A DNA stretch of 64,000 bases, from contig NC_033637.1 in the NCBI RefSeq assembly GCF_001540865.1, positions 8,608,359 through 8,672,358 of the forward strand, in the 5' to 3' direction. Origin of the DNA: Ananas comosus. Its lineage: Eukaryota; Streptophyta; Magnoliopsida; Poales; Bromeliaceae. The notes under the pieces are model-generated. The model had not been told where the DNA came from. It saw nothing but the letters and a program-made list of their open reading frames with translations, and did no database searches. Below are positions 22,757 through 33,701 of this stretch, piece after piece. Made by a program: the position numbers and the translations under genes. Numbering within the stretch: position 1 is the first letter of the stretch; each line of letters starts with the position of its first letter.

Positions 22757-24085
22757 CTATCTCGGGACAGGTGGCCTCCCGGCCTGATAGTGAGCAGAAG
22801 GCGTCCCTTGGCTGGGACCCGGTAATGCTGGTGCTGATGCTGAAGATGGCGCTGGTACTGAACCGCTCGGGCAGTCTGACTGAAAGTGACCCTCCTGGCC
22901 ACATGAGTAACACCTGCCCTGCCTCTGCGAGCATTGCCGTGGGTAATGACGACCACCGCAGATCACACAGCTCAGAGTCTGACGACGCTCAGATCCTCCC
23001 TGCTGTACAGATGTGCCCCGTCCTCGAGACCAGCTCCTATTCCTGGGATGTTTTGGCGGCCTCCCAGAGTGCGTCTGACTCGCACCCTCGATCGTGGGCC
23101 TTTTGCCCTTTCCTTTTTCCAAGCCTTCTCGGCGCTCCTGCAAGTCTGCCGCGCCGCTCTCCACAATGAGCGCGCGATTCACCACCTCCCGGTAGGTTTG
23201 GAGGTTGGAAGACTGAACAAACCGGAAGATCGAAGACCGCAATCCCCGCTCAAAGATGCGGGCCTTATCCTCGTCGTCCCGAACAACGAAGGGCACACAA
23301 TGTAGAAGCCAGGAGAACTCCCTCTCATACTCGGCCACTGTCCTGTCCCCCTGGCGCACGTTGCGCAGATCCTGCTCCATCTTTCTCTTGACGCTGTCAG
23401 GGAAGTAATGCTCCAGTAGGAGTTCCTTGAACCTCCTCCATATGATCGCCGTAAGATCTATGCGGGGGTCGTCCTGAATGTCCATCCACCATCGGTAGGC
23501 CTCGCCGTCAAGGTGAGGTGTCGCGAGCCACACTCTGTCCCGCTCTTCAACAAAGGTATCCCGAAACAGCTTCTCTATATGCATAAGCCATTTCTCCATG
23601 ATCCAATGGTCCACGTTCTCCCCGTCGAAGGTCCGTTGACTGCATCTCCTGAACTCACTGAGACGTTCCATAAGTCGATCGCGCACCGCTCCCTCGACCA
23701 TCACGGAAAAAACTGCCCCCGCTACAGGTACTCGAGCCGATGGTGCCACAACGTCCTTCTCCCGAGGCGCCGCCGCTGGTGCCGTCCGAGAGGTGTCGAG
23801 TGCAGGGAATGACACCCTGGGCGCAACCGCCTCTACCGGTGCGGGTGATGTAGGGACCCGAGTCTCCCCGGTAGCAGCCTGCTGCAACAAAAGATCCTCC
23901 AGGTGCTTCATCCGCGTCTCCTGTCGAAGTGCCGTGTCCGCCTCTTGCGTCACCAAATCAGTGAGGGCTGCCAGCTGGCCCCTCAACTCACGAAATTCGC
24001 CGGATCCGGAGGTAGCAGATGTCTCCGCCTTCTCAAAGGTTGTCGCATTGTCCGCTCCAACAGACTTAGAGCGTGTAGTAGGCAT
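22757..24085 (-). CDS. Gag of element C
   Basis: A complete open frame of about 442 residues from the Met at 24083-24085 (MPTTRSKS); an upstream in-frame Met at 24127 is less likely because related gags start with a short basic motif. In order: a coiled-coil-like region (EFRELRGQLAALTDLVTQE), a Pro/Ala linker, the gag core (RTFDGENVDHWIMEKWL; YRWWMDIQDDP; YFPDSVKRKMEQDLRNVRQG; EYEREFSWLL), a basic stretch (EKGKGKR), then two knuckles, CVICGGRHYPRQC and CYSCGQEGHFQSDC, and a Ser/Ala/Pro tail. It has no stops, unlike every other gag here. It would let C package its own RNA while borrowing pol from elsewhere. Confidence 0.88.
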   Translation of the reverse strand: MPTTRSKSVGADNATTFEKAETSATSGSGEFRELRGQLAALTDLVTQEADTALRQETRMKHLEDLLLQQAATGETRVPTSPAPVEAVAPRVSFPALDTSRTAPAAAPREKDVVAPSARVPVAGAVFSVMVEGAVRDRLMERLSEFRRCSQRTFDGENVDHWIMEKWLMHIEKLFRDTFVEERDRVWLATPHLDGEAYRWWMDIQDDPRIDLTAIIWRRFKELLLEHYFPDSVKRKMEQDLRNVRQGDRTVAEYEREFSWLLHCVPFVVRDDEDKARIFERGLRSSIFRFVQSSNLQTYREVVNRALIVESGAADLQERREGLEKGKGKRPTIEGASQTHSGRPPKHPRNRSWSRGRGTSVQQGGSERRQTLSCVICGGRHYPRQCSQRQGRCYSCGQEGHFQSDCPSGSVPAPSSASAPALPGPSQGTPSAHYQAGRPPVPR

Positions 24086-24406
24086 CGACACTACAACATC
24101 ATAAAAGCGCAAATTAATAAAACTCACGCTATCAAATCCCTGCTCAAATAGACCAAACCCAAATCATGCGAAAGTAAGGAAGTGTTATCCACAACTAACT
24201 CCCGATGTTACATTGTCGGCCGTCAACGTAACCCTCCGCGAAGTTAGAAGCCATACACTCTGATCAACTCCAACTTCTTATAGTTATCATAAAACCCAAT
24301 CATAATATTTTCGCTTACAAGTCAAATAGACCTCGTCTCTCACGAGCCTATTTTCTATAGTCCAACCGGCCTAAGGTTTTCTAGGTCCATTAAGACTGAA
24401 CCCTAG

Positions 24407-24418
24407 GCTCTGATACCA
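24407..24418 (-). other. tRNA-iMet primer-binding site of element C
   Basis: TGGTATCAGAGC on the minus strand, eight bases from the 5' LTR edge at 24427. Confidence 0.8.
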
Positions 24419-24426
24419 AATTAATC

Positions 24427-27183
24427 TGTCACGCCCCGGGACCGCGGAGGCCTTCCCGGTAGGGCGCCCAGACCCGCCATATGCCTACACATATAAGGTG
24501 TCTACAACAAAAGCGGAAAAATAAGATAAGAGATGAACTACATCTAGAGATATCAGAGCAAGTATACACCTAGAACATATAGTAGGTAGAACATAACTAA
24601 ACAATAAAAGTAAAGCATAAAGTTATACAATATCCATCTTAAAAGTACAAAAATGGGTGGTCTCTATAAATGATAAAAATCTCTCAACCTTCCGAAAAAG
24701 AAACAAAAGAGAGGTGGACCCCCTATCCAATAATCCCTCGGTAGCTAGCCTGAGGCGATTCCTTTCCAGCGATCCCGAGCCTCTCCCGGAGTGGAAGGCT
24801 TTGAAAAAAAACATAAAACAGGGGGCGTGAGAACTATAATTTATAGTTCCCAGTGGGCAATTACTGACCTTAGCAAAATGCACCACTAGGCCCAAGTCAT
24901 GAGCAGATATAGAAAATGAAATAACAACTGTGGAAATAAAAGCATATAATAAAATACTATACTACTATGCCACAGGTATACATGATATGAACATGGAGTA
25001 TATCTACTCTATCATGAATCCAATATGCCGATACATAACAAGAATGCTCTATCATGGCTACCAAGTAAGCTGTGATGCAACAAGTAATACTATCAAGTAT
25101 ACAATATGTCCCAAAACTCAATACATATCTAGTATGTACTATCATGGCAACTAAGGGTACCACAAATCCCAATGTCAGCTAAATCCAACTACGATATACT
25201 ATCAAGTAGTGATTGTCATTTAATTGATTAAGGTTCATCATTCAATCTCATCCAGGACCAACACATGTGTAGTCTAACTTGTGCCGCCTAGCTGCCGGTG
25301 GTAGCTCCAACACCCCCCCTCGAGAAATGAGACTGTCCCACCCGACCCTACAGGCGCCTCGCCGACTAGCTGCCCATGGTAGCTCGTCATCCCACTCTGG
25401 AATGAGACTGTCCTACGCGACCCTACAGGCGTCTCAATCCCGCACGCGCGAACTGCGTCGCAAAAGGCCAACTCCGGAGTGCCGGCTTGTAGGGAGCGAC
25501 CCTCACAAGTATGTGCGAATGAGCACAAATGGCAAGTAATCATAATCATCATATCACGGATCTCGTCATCATGTCTCTAACATGGAATAGCAACTCAACA
25601 GTCATCATGTCTCTAACATGGAAATGCTCACTAGTAACCCCAAGGGTCTAGTCTATGCCTCAAGTGAAGGTTTAATAAGTTCACTATGTCCAATACCTCT
25701 TTATGGCATTATCTCACTATGCCCCAAAACCGTCTCAAGCCTAATGCCGCTTTATGACATTAGCTTACCAAGTCCAATCTCTAGTCCCAGCCTAATGCCG
25801 CTTTATGACATTAGCTTACTACTTACATACACTCTAACCTATGTCACTTAATGACAATATATCCAACCATGCAAGGCATGCGTTCCAAGTCCAAGAGTGT
25901 AACCTACATGTCATATGCACTACATGCAACATGATCTCAATCAAATGTAAGAATGCTAACCATATGCAAGGTTCCAAATATGAACAGTTCTCTACTACAT
26001 AGAGGTCCAATGTACTTTATACATAACATGCACATATTAAGTATTCTAAAATTCTCAAATATTCTATCTAATAAGAATATGCATGCATTTTCATTTTGCG
26101 AAAAGTAAAACCCATTATAGGGATGATTTATCCCATTTTGGTGAGGCCAAACCCACCGAGAGTTCCACACGGCTTTCGTTTTGCCGAAAGAAGGTGCCCA
26201 CAAGCCTCCTAGCTCCCTATAGGTTAAATTAGGAGTGTCACATGCATCGAACGAATAATGACAAGTTCAAACATTAACCATCTCAAGATAAGGGCAAAAT
26301 CTCATCTAAGTGTAGAAAATCCCTTTCAAGCTCCAAATGGGAGCTAGAACCCTTCCAAACCAAGCTAGAGAAAGGTTCTAATTCAATCAATTGAGCTCCA
26401 AAAGCCCTAAATCAAAAGTTTCCAAATCAAACCCTATATCCTCATTTTTTAAGGTTTTATACAAACATCATGAAAATCATGATCAAATAAGAAATAGAAA
26501 GCAACTAGTCTCTCATGAAGCCCCAAACAAGGTTCAAAACCTACTAGGGTTGAAGATCACCTCCCTTACAAGCTCAACTCCAAGCTCCCAAGCTTCTCCC
26601 ATGGTGGAAAAGTCACCAAAAAGCAAAAAGAGAGCAAAAGAGGGAATTAAACCTCAAAAAGCTCAACCAAAAGAAAGAAAAAGAAAGAGGGGAAGAGGAG
26701 AGTTCCCTCACCTTCTTCTCCACTGCTGGCAAGCCCAGGAAACACCAAGGGGCGTGGGGTACACATATAGTGTTGCTACAATAGCAAAAACACCCCTGCA
26801 ATTTAAGCAGTCTGCGGACTGCACTGCGTACCGGTACACGGGGTCGCGTACCGGTACACACCCCACGAAAATACCAAACCCGAGCCTCGGGTTGGCTGAG
26901 AGGCTGCCCGTGTACCGGTACACGGCCTTGCGTACCGGTACAACCATCACCCTGTACCGGTATAGCCATCAACCCTGTACCGGTACACAGCCTGCTGAAG
27001 GCTACCCGAGAGCACACCAATAATCCAACTTTTTGTGTTTTGGTGCAAAGTTTTAAACCACAAATCTCGGGATACGAGCCATAGGTCGGAACACTGTCGA
27101 CGACCCTCCAGAATATCTGAAAAAACTCGGAACACAGATCAAACACTCGAACCTTGCCATTTGCGAAAGTCCAGTGTGTTACA
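24427..27183 (-). repeat. 5' LTR of element C
   Basis: 2757 bp, TGTCACGCCCCGGG to CAGTGTGTTACA. It has the same landmarks as the 3' LTR: hairpin at 24831-24849, ACTCCGGAGT at 25471-25480, ACCGGT array at 26828-26987 and TATA-like box near 26764-26775 on the minus strand. The acceptor-like CAG|AGCC of the 3' copy reads CAA|AGCC here. Confidence 0.88.
26828..26987. promoter_or_regulatory. GTACCGGTAC palindrome array in the C 5' LTR
   Basis: Six ACCGGT cores within 160 bases, about 50-60 bases upstream of the TATA-like box on the minus strand. This is the LTR that would drive transcription of C. Confidence 0.85.
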
Positions 27184-27188
27184 GTTCA

Positions 27189-28682
27189 TTTCTAGCATTC
27201 TTATCATTTACTAATGCCACACACTCTAGTATTCATTTGCATACCTGACACCTACTAATGCCACCCAATCCATATGTCATTACGTCATTTTGATTCTTTA
27301 CCTCCTCTAGGTTCTTATCACATTTTATGCATACATAGGGTTCTCATAATCTTAGTCTTTTACTATTCTTTCACATGCATTTATACTCGTAACATAGAAG
27401 AAAATACTTTCAAATAACCCTACTATGCTCAATGCTCTCAAATAAATGACAGTTTAGACATAAGAGAAAGTTCGATGACTTCGGAAAGCACCACCCACCT
27501 TCGATGGTTGAGAGGATGCTACGGTTCAATTCTCGAGATTTTAGGGCGTCTACTCTCACGCCTGCGGCAAAACAAAGCCAAATTAGGCTTTTTCTCAATA
27601 ACTTTATCTAGACCTTTTCGTAACGTCAAACGGAGTTGTCCCACGCGTCGAAAATATCCCTAATTAGGTTTCTATAAGGTTAATTTGTCTTAGAAACTCC
27701 CTAGGACAAAAACTCTAAATTTGGTGCCCTAATGTCGCCATTTGTAAAATCTTAGGTTTCGATCTCGAAAACAAGCAAAAGAGAGCTTGCCTAACCTCTA
27801 GAAGTTCATTTAGAACCATCCAAACCATTTCTAGGGCATATAAAGTAATCCCTAGAAATCCACCATTAGAGCACTTTGAAGAAACTAGGGTTTCATGTGT
27901 TCTATAGCTCCAACTATATTTCTATACTCATTAGAAGATCAAAACCTAGTTTTCTAGGACATAAACCCAAACCCTAGCCTAGGTTTTCATGAAAACCTCA
28001 CCTTGGTCCAAAGCTCGCCAAGATCCTTCTTGTTGGAGAGATCCGAAACCCTCAAAATCTCCAAATCCGCCTTCAAAAGCCTCCTCTACTCCTTCTCCTT
28101 GCTCTTTGGGGAGAGTTCTAGAGAGAGAAAGAGAGAAATGAGAGGGAGGGTGTAAATGGCTGTGGGAGAGAGAGGGGAGAGGTGTTAGGTTATTAACATG
28201 TTGTAACAATTACAACAAAACCCTCCAAACAATTGTATTTGCAGCAGTTTCATTTTGCTGTCTGACCCAAAGTATACCGGTACACGGGATTTTGTACCGG
28301 TACATTTCCTGCGCAGAGGCAACCCGAGAGCAAGTTTCTCGGTTTCGTAGCATTTGTACCGGTACACTTTCAAAGTGTACCGGTACACTTCTATTTTTTT
28401 TTTCTCAAACCCGAGAACTATTTCTTCTCGGTTTGCAGGGCTGTACCGGTGACAACTCGATGGTTGTACCGGTACACTTTGCCCAGAATGCTATATTTGC
28501 GCCGTTTTCAATTCTATGTCGCGTCGGTCGATGCTAAAACCTTTCTAACACCTTTTAACTCATTTTTAACCCTTCCAATATTGTTGTAATGCCAACTGGA
28601 GTTTGTCCATCTATTTCTCTCAGCACTTTAATCCATTTTGGCTAAAGTTCGATGATCTCTATCGGGGTTTCGATACGTTACA
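27189..28682 (-). repeat. 5' LTR of element B, second part
   Basis: Resumes after the GTTCA duplication and ends gatacgttaca at 28682. It contains a donor-like CCAAG|GTGAGG (exon edge 28002, minus strand) and the six-site ACCGGT array at 28273-28476. Confidence 0.85.
28273..28476. promoter_or_regulatory. GTACCGGTAC palindrome array in the B 5' LTR
   Basis: Six ACCGGT cores in the same order and spacing as the 3' LTR copy at 5451-5655. The first flank has changed from GTACCGGTAC to ATACCGGTAC. Confidence 0.85.
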
Positions 28683-28979
28683 GTAAACACGTGTCATTTG
28701 CAGTATCAATTCAGCACTTTAATTCTGTTTTAAATGGGCCATTTTATTAAGATTTTTAGTTATTTTTTAATGGGAACATGTTGAGATAGTACACACAGAA
28801 TAAAATGCAAGAGGAATTTCAATAATTAAGTGTATATTTATTTTTAAAAAAATATTATGCTTATAGTAAATGTTTACACTCATACAAACTATTAAAGGTT
28901 TAAGTTAGGATATTATAAATTGGTCAAATATTGGTATGATTATGTTTGTTTACAAATTTTATATTTTGTTTAAGTTAGG

Positions 28980-29440
28980 ATGGCGCGTAGTAATGTGGCT
29001 ATTGTTGTTCATTGGAATAGAGAAATATTTGCGCATGATAACAATACAAAGTACGTTGGCGGTCGTAAGAAATTAAGTGGTATTTCAGTGGATATTACAT
29101 TTATAGAATTCGAGAGAAAAATATATAGATTAACCGATACTCCGAGAGATGAGTATCGTCTAATTATCAAAGTCCGATATTCGACCGGGATAAATCAATT
29201 CGATGTGCTTGAAATTACGGACGATGACTCATTTTGTGGTGCGATGGCATTGTCGGGAAACCCTCCGTGTTTGATAATTTTCGTTGAAAAATAGATGATT
29301 TTATCTCAGGGGTATTATTCTAGAATGTTAAACAGTGACTTTAATGTGAATGTATTATCCCCTGACCCCGAAAGAGAACATTATCGTGCTGATATCGGAG
29401 GAGAAGCAAATGCACCTACGTTAGTATTGCAAAATACGAA
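28980..29440 (+). pseudogene. MULE transposase N-terminal (PB1-like) exon
   Basis: The frame from ATG 28980 encodes MARSNVAIVVHWNREIF and then YVGGRKKLSGISVDITFIEF, the small N-terminal domain typical of plant MULE transposases, followed by EYRLIIKVRYSTG and LEITDDDSFCGAM. A TAG at 29292 interrupts it, but the same frame continues at once (MILSQGYYSRML ... PDPEREHYRADIGGE), so the stop looks like a point mutation, possibly CAG to TAG. The exon probably ends near 29445, with the next at about 29512. Its role is in transposase assembly or partner binding by analogy only. Confidence 0.65.
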
Positions 29441-29511
29441 TTTTGTATAATTATTTTAATATAACAAATATTTATATTGCCTTCTTCCATCATTTGTAGA
29501 GAGTACGAATT

Positions 29512-30190
29512 TTCAAATATAGTTGTTTGTGATCCTCCTCCCCTCCCGCATACTATTCATCATGCCACGGCTTCTAGTTCTCATGCCCCACTGGGTAGAG
29601 AGCAAGGCGTCTCATGTGAAGAAGGGTTAAAATACGCTAGAATTAATTTAATCATTCACTGTTTTATTTAGTTAGAAAGTAACTAATTACGAAATAATTG
29701 CAGATTTCATACCTCTCATGATATGCATGACTTTGGATCGTATCCAATGGGAACCAAAAATGACGGTATAGGAAATCGAGCGGAAGTGCAACAAGTAGTA
29801 GCTGAAGATGGTTACGCTACTGATCATGAGGGTGTTGAACATGAACCTTCAAATTTGGTCGTAAATGAGAACATTGTGGTGGAAGGTGATCACTATGATG
29901 CAGATCATGATGGCGGACTGGGGGTCCTCGCATATATCATATATACTGAGGGTGGTGATCTAATTGTCAATACTGAATATGTTGATGATCTAGATGAAGG
30001 TGCAGAGTTCATAGATCATCAAGAGCAATTTGTGGGAGATGACAATTGGATTGACCAGTATGTGGTCGATAACGGTGAATTTGATCATCCGCAAATTAAA
30101 CAGCCCCCTCCTACCATTGATGACTTATGGTTGGTCGGGTATTTCGTGATAAATCAAGTTTATTGCACACTCTTGGGGAGTGGTATATTG
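29512..30190 (+). pseudogene. MULE transposase acidic linker exons
   Basis: Two pieces: 29512 to about 29630 (after an AG acceptor; ISREYEF-like start, then VVCDPPPLPH) and 29704-30126, rich in Asp, Glu, His and Gly (YDADHDGGLGV; YVDDLDEGAEFIDHQEQF). Acidic low-complexity linkers between the N-terminal and DNA-binding domains are common in MULE transposases. A 1-base frame change near 30125 joins this frame to the DNA-binding domain (VGRVFRDKSS); the frame itself runs on to 30190 as nonsense. Confidence 0.6.
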
Positions 30191-30591
30191 CTCACAGCGT
30201 GCAAATGAAAGTAATAAAGTCGACGACAAAGGCGTATACAGTTAAATGCATGGTAGATTCATGTCATTGGAGATTACATGCATCGGTACCAAAGGATGTA
30301 AGTTATTTTAGAGTTAAAACATATGCTTGGCAACATACATGTTTAGTGCCGATGCTTAACACTGCATATCGAAACTGTGCTTCATCTCTTATATGTCGAC
30401 ATATTCTCCCATCATTGAGGGTAAAGCTTAGTTTGACACCGGCGGAAATTAAAGAAAAGGTGCGCAATGAATTGCTTGTAGACATACCTTATTCGAAAGC
30501 GTGGCAGGCTAGAAGTAAAGCACTACAGATCATTTATGGTGGTTGGAAGGAGTCATACACCGATCTTGATCGCTTCCTATCTATACTATAG
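30127..30591 (+). pseudogene. MULE transposase DNA-binding domain (zinc finger)
   Basis: The frame encodes VGRVFRDKSSLLHTL, then YTVKCMVDSCHWRLHAS, then WQHTCLV. This is the Cys-Cys-His-His/Cys layout (KC...C.WR..A......F.V.....HTC) of the MuDR N-terminal transposase domain, which is related to WRKY-GCM1 zinc fingers and binds terminal repeats. A helical linker (SLTPAEIKEKVRNEL; YSKAWQARSKAL) leads to the catalytic core. The frame ends at TAG 30589-30591, where the next residues (RVNPKTQW) continue in frame, so this is a nonsense mutation inside one protein. Confidence 0.8.
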
Positions 30592-30594
30592 CGC

Positions 30595-31350
30595 GTGAAT
30601 CCCAAGACTCAATGGCGTCTTGATCCTAAAATCCTGCCAAATAGCGTTAGGCAGTTTGGACGAGAATTTTGGGCATTCAGGCCGTTAATTAATGGGTTTT
30701 CTTATTGTCGACCATTGTTGAGCATTGATGGAACTCATATGTATGGAAAGTATCAAGGGCATGCGTTGATTGTGACGGGTGTAGATGCTAATAATGGGTT
30801 ATACCCATTAGCGTTTGCTATTTGTGAGGGAGAAAATGCGGCTAGTTGGCGTTGGTTTTTACAACATTTAAAGGTTTTAGTGACACGTGATCGATCTATT
30901 TATTTATTTTCAGACCGCTTTCCTAGGTTAAAGGAGATTGTTGCGGAGGAGTTTCCGAGAAGCGAGGGACATACTCACCGTTGGTGCCTCCGCCATATGA
31001 AGGCTAACATGAAAAAAGCCGGTTTCAAAAATGAAAATGTGCTCAATAAATTTTATACAGGCATAGAATGTGCTGCAACTGTAAGGGAATATTATGAGCA
31101 TAAGGATCAATTGAAAGAAATAGATCCGGCGGCATGGCTTTGGGTGCACGAGCTCCAAGGGGAAAGGGAATATTGGGCAAGAGCTTTTGATAAAGGGCAG
31201 CGTTTTGGGACAATGACGACAAATCGGTCGGAGAGTTTAAATGGAGTGCTTAAAGGTGTATGTGGTTTACCTATCACAACATTTGTGGCTGCTACATTTT
31301 ATAAGGTGAACAATTATTTTGTTAAGCGCCGTGATAAAGGTGAGACATAA
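30595..31350 (+). pseudogene. MULE transposase catalytic core
   Basis: It continues the DNA-binding frame after the TAG. The first catalytic Asp is in LLSIDGTHMYGKYQG; AICEGENAASWRWFLQHL follows; the expected second Asp is in YLFSDRFPRLKEIV; the CxxH signature is WCLRHM; and TTNRSESLNGVLKG is the typical MULE end block. By family knowledge this RNase H-fold domain cuts element ends. A TAA after RRDKGET (31348) breaks the frame, and 31350-31450 is degraded before the SWIM finger. The core itself is well conserved. No TIRs remain in view to say which element it mobilised. Confidence 0.85.
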
Positions 31351-31450
31351 ACAGGAGGCTTTAATTAAGAGTTGTATGATAATCGCAAGAGGACACCGTG
31401 TAGATCGTTTCTGAGTAAACTAGTTTCAAATTACTACCGGAAATGGACAA

Positions 31451-31873
31451 TTTGAGGTAGTTCTTGACGGGAGAAGCTCGACTTGTTCATGCCATGAGTT
31501 TGAGCTCACTAGGTTGCCATGCTCACATCTTCTAGCTGTATGCAGTAATGGTCAAATGAACATTGACTACTATAGTCTGTATTCTGAATGGTATACATGT
31601 GAGTATTACCGTGGTGCTTACTTCCTGCAATTTCACCCTGTCCCAGAAAAAAGAAGATGGCCACGCCCTCAAGGACCACCGCTGGCACCACCACCTATTA
31701 GGAGAAAGAAAGGCCGTCCGAGATCAACTCGTATTCAAAATGCCATAGACGAGAGAGAAGGAATGCGAAGAACTATGTGCTCTATTTGTAAACAACAGGG
31801 ACATTATACGGCTACATGTCCGAATAATCAAGATAGAACAAATGAAGGCCGTAGACGTAGAGCTTTAGGTTGA
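31451..31873 (+). pseudogene. MULE transposase SWIM zinc finger and CCHC knuckle
   Basis: Translation from 31451 gives FEVVLDGRSSTCSCHEF followed by PCSHLLAVC: the CxC...CxH SWIM finger found after the catalytic core in plant MULE transposases. Downstream are YYRGAYFLQFHPVP, a basic Pro-rich stretch (RRKKGRPRSTRI) and a CCHC knuckle CSICKQQGHYTATC, then a basic tail ending at TGA 31873. It is separated from the core only by mutation-damaged sequence, so it belongs to the same protein. Confidence 0.8.
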
Positions 31874-31965
31874 TGACTTATGTTGACTATCTACAGTATT
31901 TTTATTTCTAGATTTATTTTTTAACGTTCAATTAATAGTCACTAATTTGTATACTTTATTTTGCA

Positions 31966-33701
31966 GATGGACGATCACGAGGATCCCCGTCTAGTTGATC
32001 CATCAGTTCTATCAGATCAAGCTAGGCATCAGTCGAGCTATGTGCGATCGATCAGAGGTATGTTAAGTTATGCACGTACAAAAAAGTTTGTAATTTAAAT
32101 ACTTAAAAGAGAAATTTTCTAAAAAGTGAATAAACTTTACAGGGGTACGCGCCAATTCAGTTTACGAAGCATGACCGTAAACTGATCACATAGACAGTCG
32201 AACATCCGGGAGTGATACAGTACTTACTACGTCTCCCGCCTTAGACGAGTACAGCTAGATCAGGCTCTGTTAGGGGCGTTGATAAAGTGATGGAGGCGCG
32301 AGACGCATACATTCCACCTACGTCACGGAGAGATGACAGTTACGCTACGTGACGTGGCCATTCTAGCTGGACTACGAGTTTCCGGGGAGCCTGTTACAGG
32401 ACGTTTTTCATTTGATTTGTTGCATACATGTGAGCTCCTTCTTGGGATACAGCCAGACGATGTCGTCGCCAGCCAGATCCGCTTGAAGTGGTTGTTTCAA
32501 CATTTCCGGCATATTCCTTTGGATGCTCTGGCGGCCGTGGTTGCAGCATCTGCACGAGCATATATTTTATTTCAAATTGGATGCAGTTTGTTTCCTAACC
32601 CCACTGGATATCGCGTTCACCTCAAGTCGCTACCGCTACTTGAGGATTTTGACTTCTGCGGAGGCCTAGCTTGGGGCGCAGCTAGCTTGGCCCATCTCTA
32701 TCGGACATTAGGGAATGCCTCTATGAAGGGAAGGGCCGAGTGTTGTGCCTTTGGTACACTACTACAGGTCAAATCACTATAACTTAGTTTCTTTTACTAA
32801 TTTTATAGTTAACTCTTTTTGTTCATGTATATAGACATGAGACCATATACATATTGGACGTCCCGATCGAGTTAGAGCTCCACCGAATCTCCATGATTGT
32901 CCATTGGGTTGTCGATATGCTATGTGTTTAAAATATAATATAATAAAATAATAAATATTGATATTGTATTGATGTATTATAAAATAATAAAATATACTAT
33001 TAATTACTTCTGCAGGTAGAACATGGGATTGCGATTTCGTGGAAATGTCAGAGCGACTGACATTGAGTTTTATCGCGACGAGCTGGATCAGCAGAAAGAG
33101 TCATAAGTACGTATAGATTTTATAAATTAAATAAATGCACAAACATTCTAAAATTTTACATTCATTTTTTTTAATACACTTGTACAGGTTACATGGATGC
33201 CCTATACGGAGGATGTTTTGAACCGTCTTCTTGCATTTTGTCTTGAGGGCTCTTCAATCTGGCGTTCGAGAACTTGTTTGATATGCTATCATATTGTCGA
33301 GCTGCACTTACCTGATAGAGTTCTGCGGCAAGTTGGATTGCTGCAGCATATACCGGAGCCTGTAAAAGCTATACAGAGGATCACCTTACAGGGTAGATCA
33401 GGCGAGGACTGGGCAGCGTTTCATGCTCCATATATTTAGCGTTGGGCAGATCGTCTGGAGCATATTGCGGAGCAGAATCCTTTCATCGATCCAGATCTGA
33501 TATGAGCTACCTCTGTGTACGTGCAGTGGTATTGGGGGATCACAAGGAGGTGGATTTCTCGTCCTGTACAGCGGCCTCCACTTACTTTTCTGCCGCGTGG
33601 GAATGTCGAGCGACTATGGGTAAGATTATTTTATTTTATAATTTATTTTAATATGAAGATATTCATTATATATTATCATGTATGTTTATACAGGTGTATG
33701 C
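31966..33701 (+). pseudogene. Plant mobile domain (PMD) gene, first exons
   Basis: Starts 92 bases after the transposase stop, at ATG 31966 (MDDHEDPRLVDPSVL). Exons appear at 31966-32058, about 32142-32775, 33015-33107, 33188-33619 and from 33694, with GT/AG-like edges. PMD hallmarks: ETHTFHLRHGEMTVTLRDVA then ILAGLRVSGEPVTG; WLFQHFRHIP; AASARAYILFQIGCSLFPN; LLEDFDFCGGLAWGAASLAHLYR; and IWRSRTCLICYHIVELHLPDRVLRQVG. PMD proteins of the MAIN/MAIL1 group act in silencing and gene expression, and many PMD copies are carried by transposons. In-frame stops (for example TGA at about 32287 before WRRETHTF) and solo LTR H at 33702 make this a pseudogene. Confidence 0.82.

Larger units (their letters stand above)
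15056..27183 (-). mobile_element. Element C: complete, gag-only (non-autonomous) LTR retrotransposon, 12.1 kb
   Basis: Flanked by a perfect 5-bp duplication GTTCA (15051-15055 and 27184-27188). Its LTRs are 15056-17796 and 24427-27183 (about 2.75 kb), differing by roughly 5 percent over a sampled stretch, so this is the youngest complete insertion here. The primer site lies at 24407-24418 and a polypurine tract at 17797-17820, both on the minus strand. The 6.6 kb interior encodes gag only. I find no protease, RT, RNase H or integrase motifs on either strand. Single Ns at 18777 and 21054 each sit at the edge of a duplicated segment, so the interior is not fully reliable. Confidence 0.88.
3876..28682 (-). 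mobile_element. Element B: Ty3/gypsy Del/Tekay retrotransposon carrying three nested insertions
   Basis: Minus-strand element. Its 3' LTR is 3876-5860 (left part displaced by element A), the internal region 5861-14030, and the 5' LTR 14031-15055 plus 27189-28682. Read on the minus strand the order is primer site, gag, protease, RT, RNase H, integrase, chromodomain, polypurine tract, which is the gypsy order. D (9463-12483) interrupts gag/protease and C (15056-27183) interrupts the 5' LTR. Stops and frameshifts make it non-autonomous, although RT-RNase H is one uninterrupted frame. The right flank (gtaaa, 28683) enters the MULE region. Confidence 0.9.

Noticed and set aside
29936..30190. Acidic frame end (WLVGYFVINQ...) as true protein sequence
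   Set aside because: The other frame from 30127 gives the conserved VGRVFRDKSS start of the zinc-finger domain, so this end is frameshifted nonsense.
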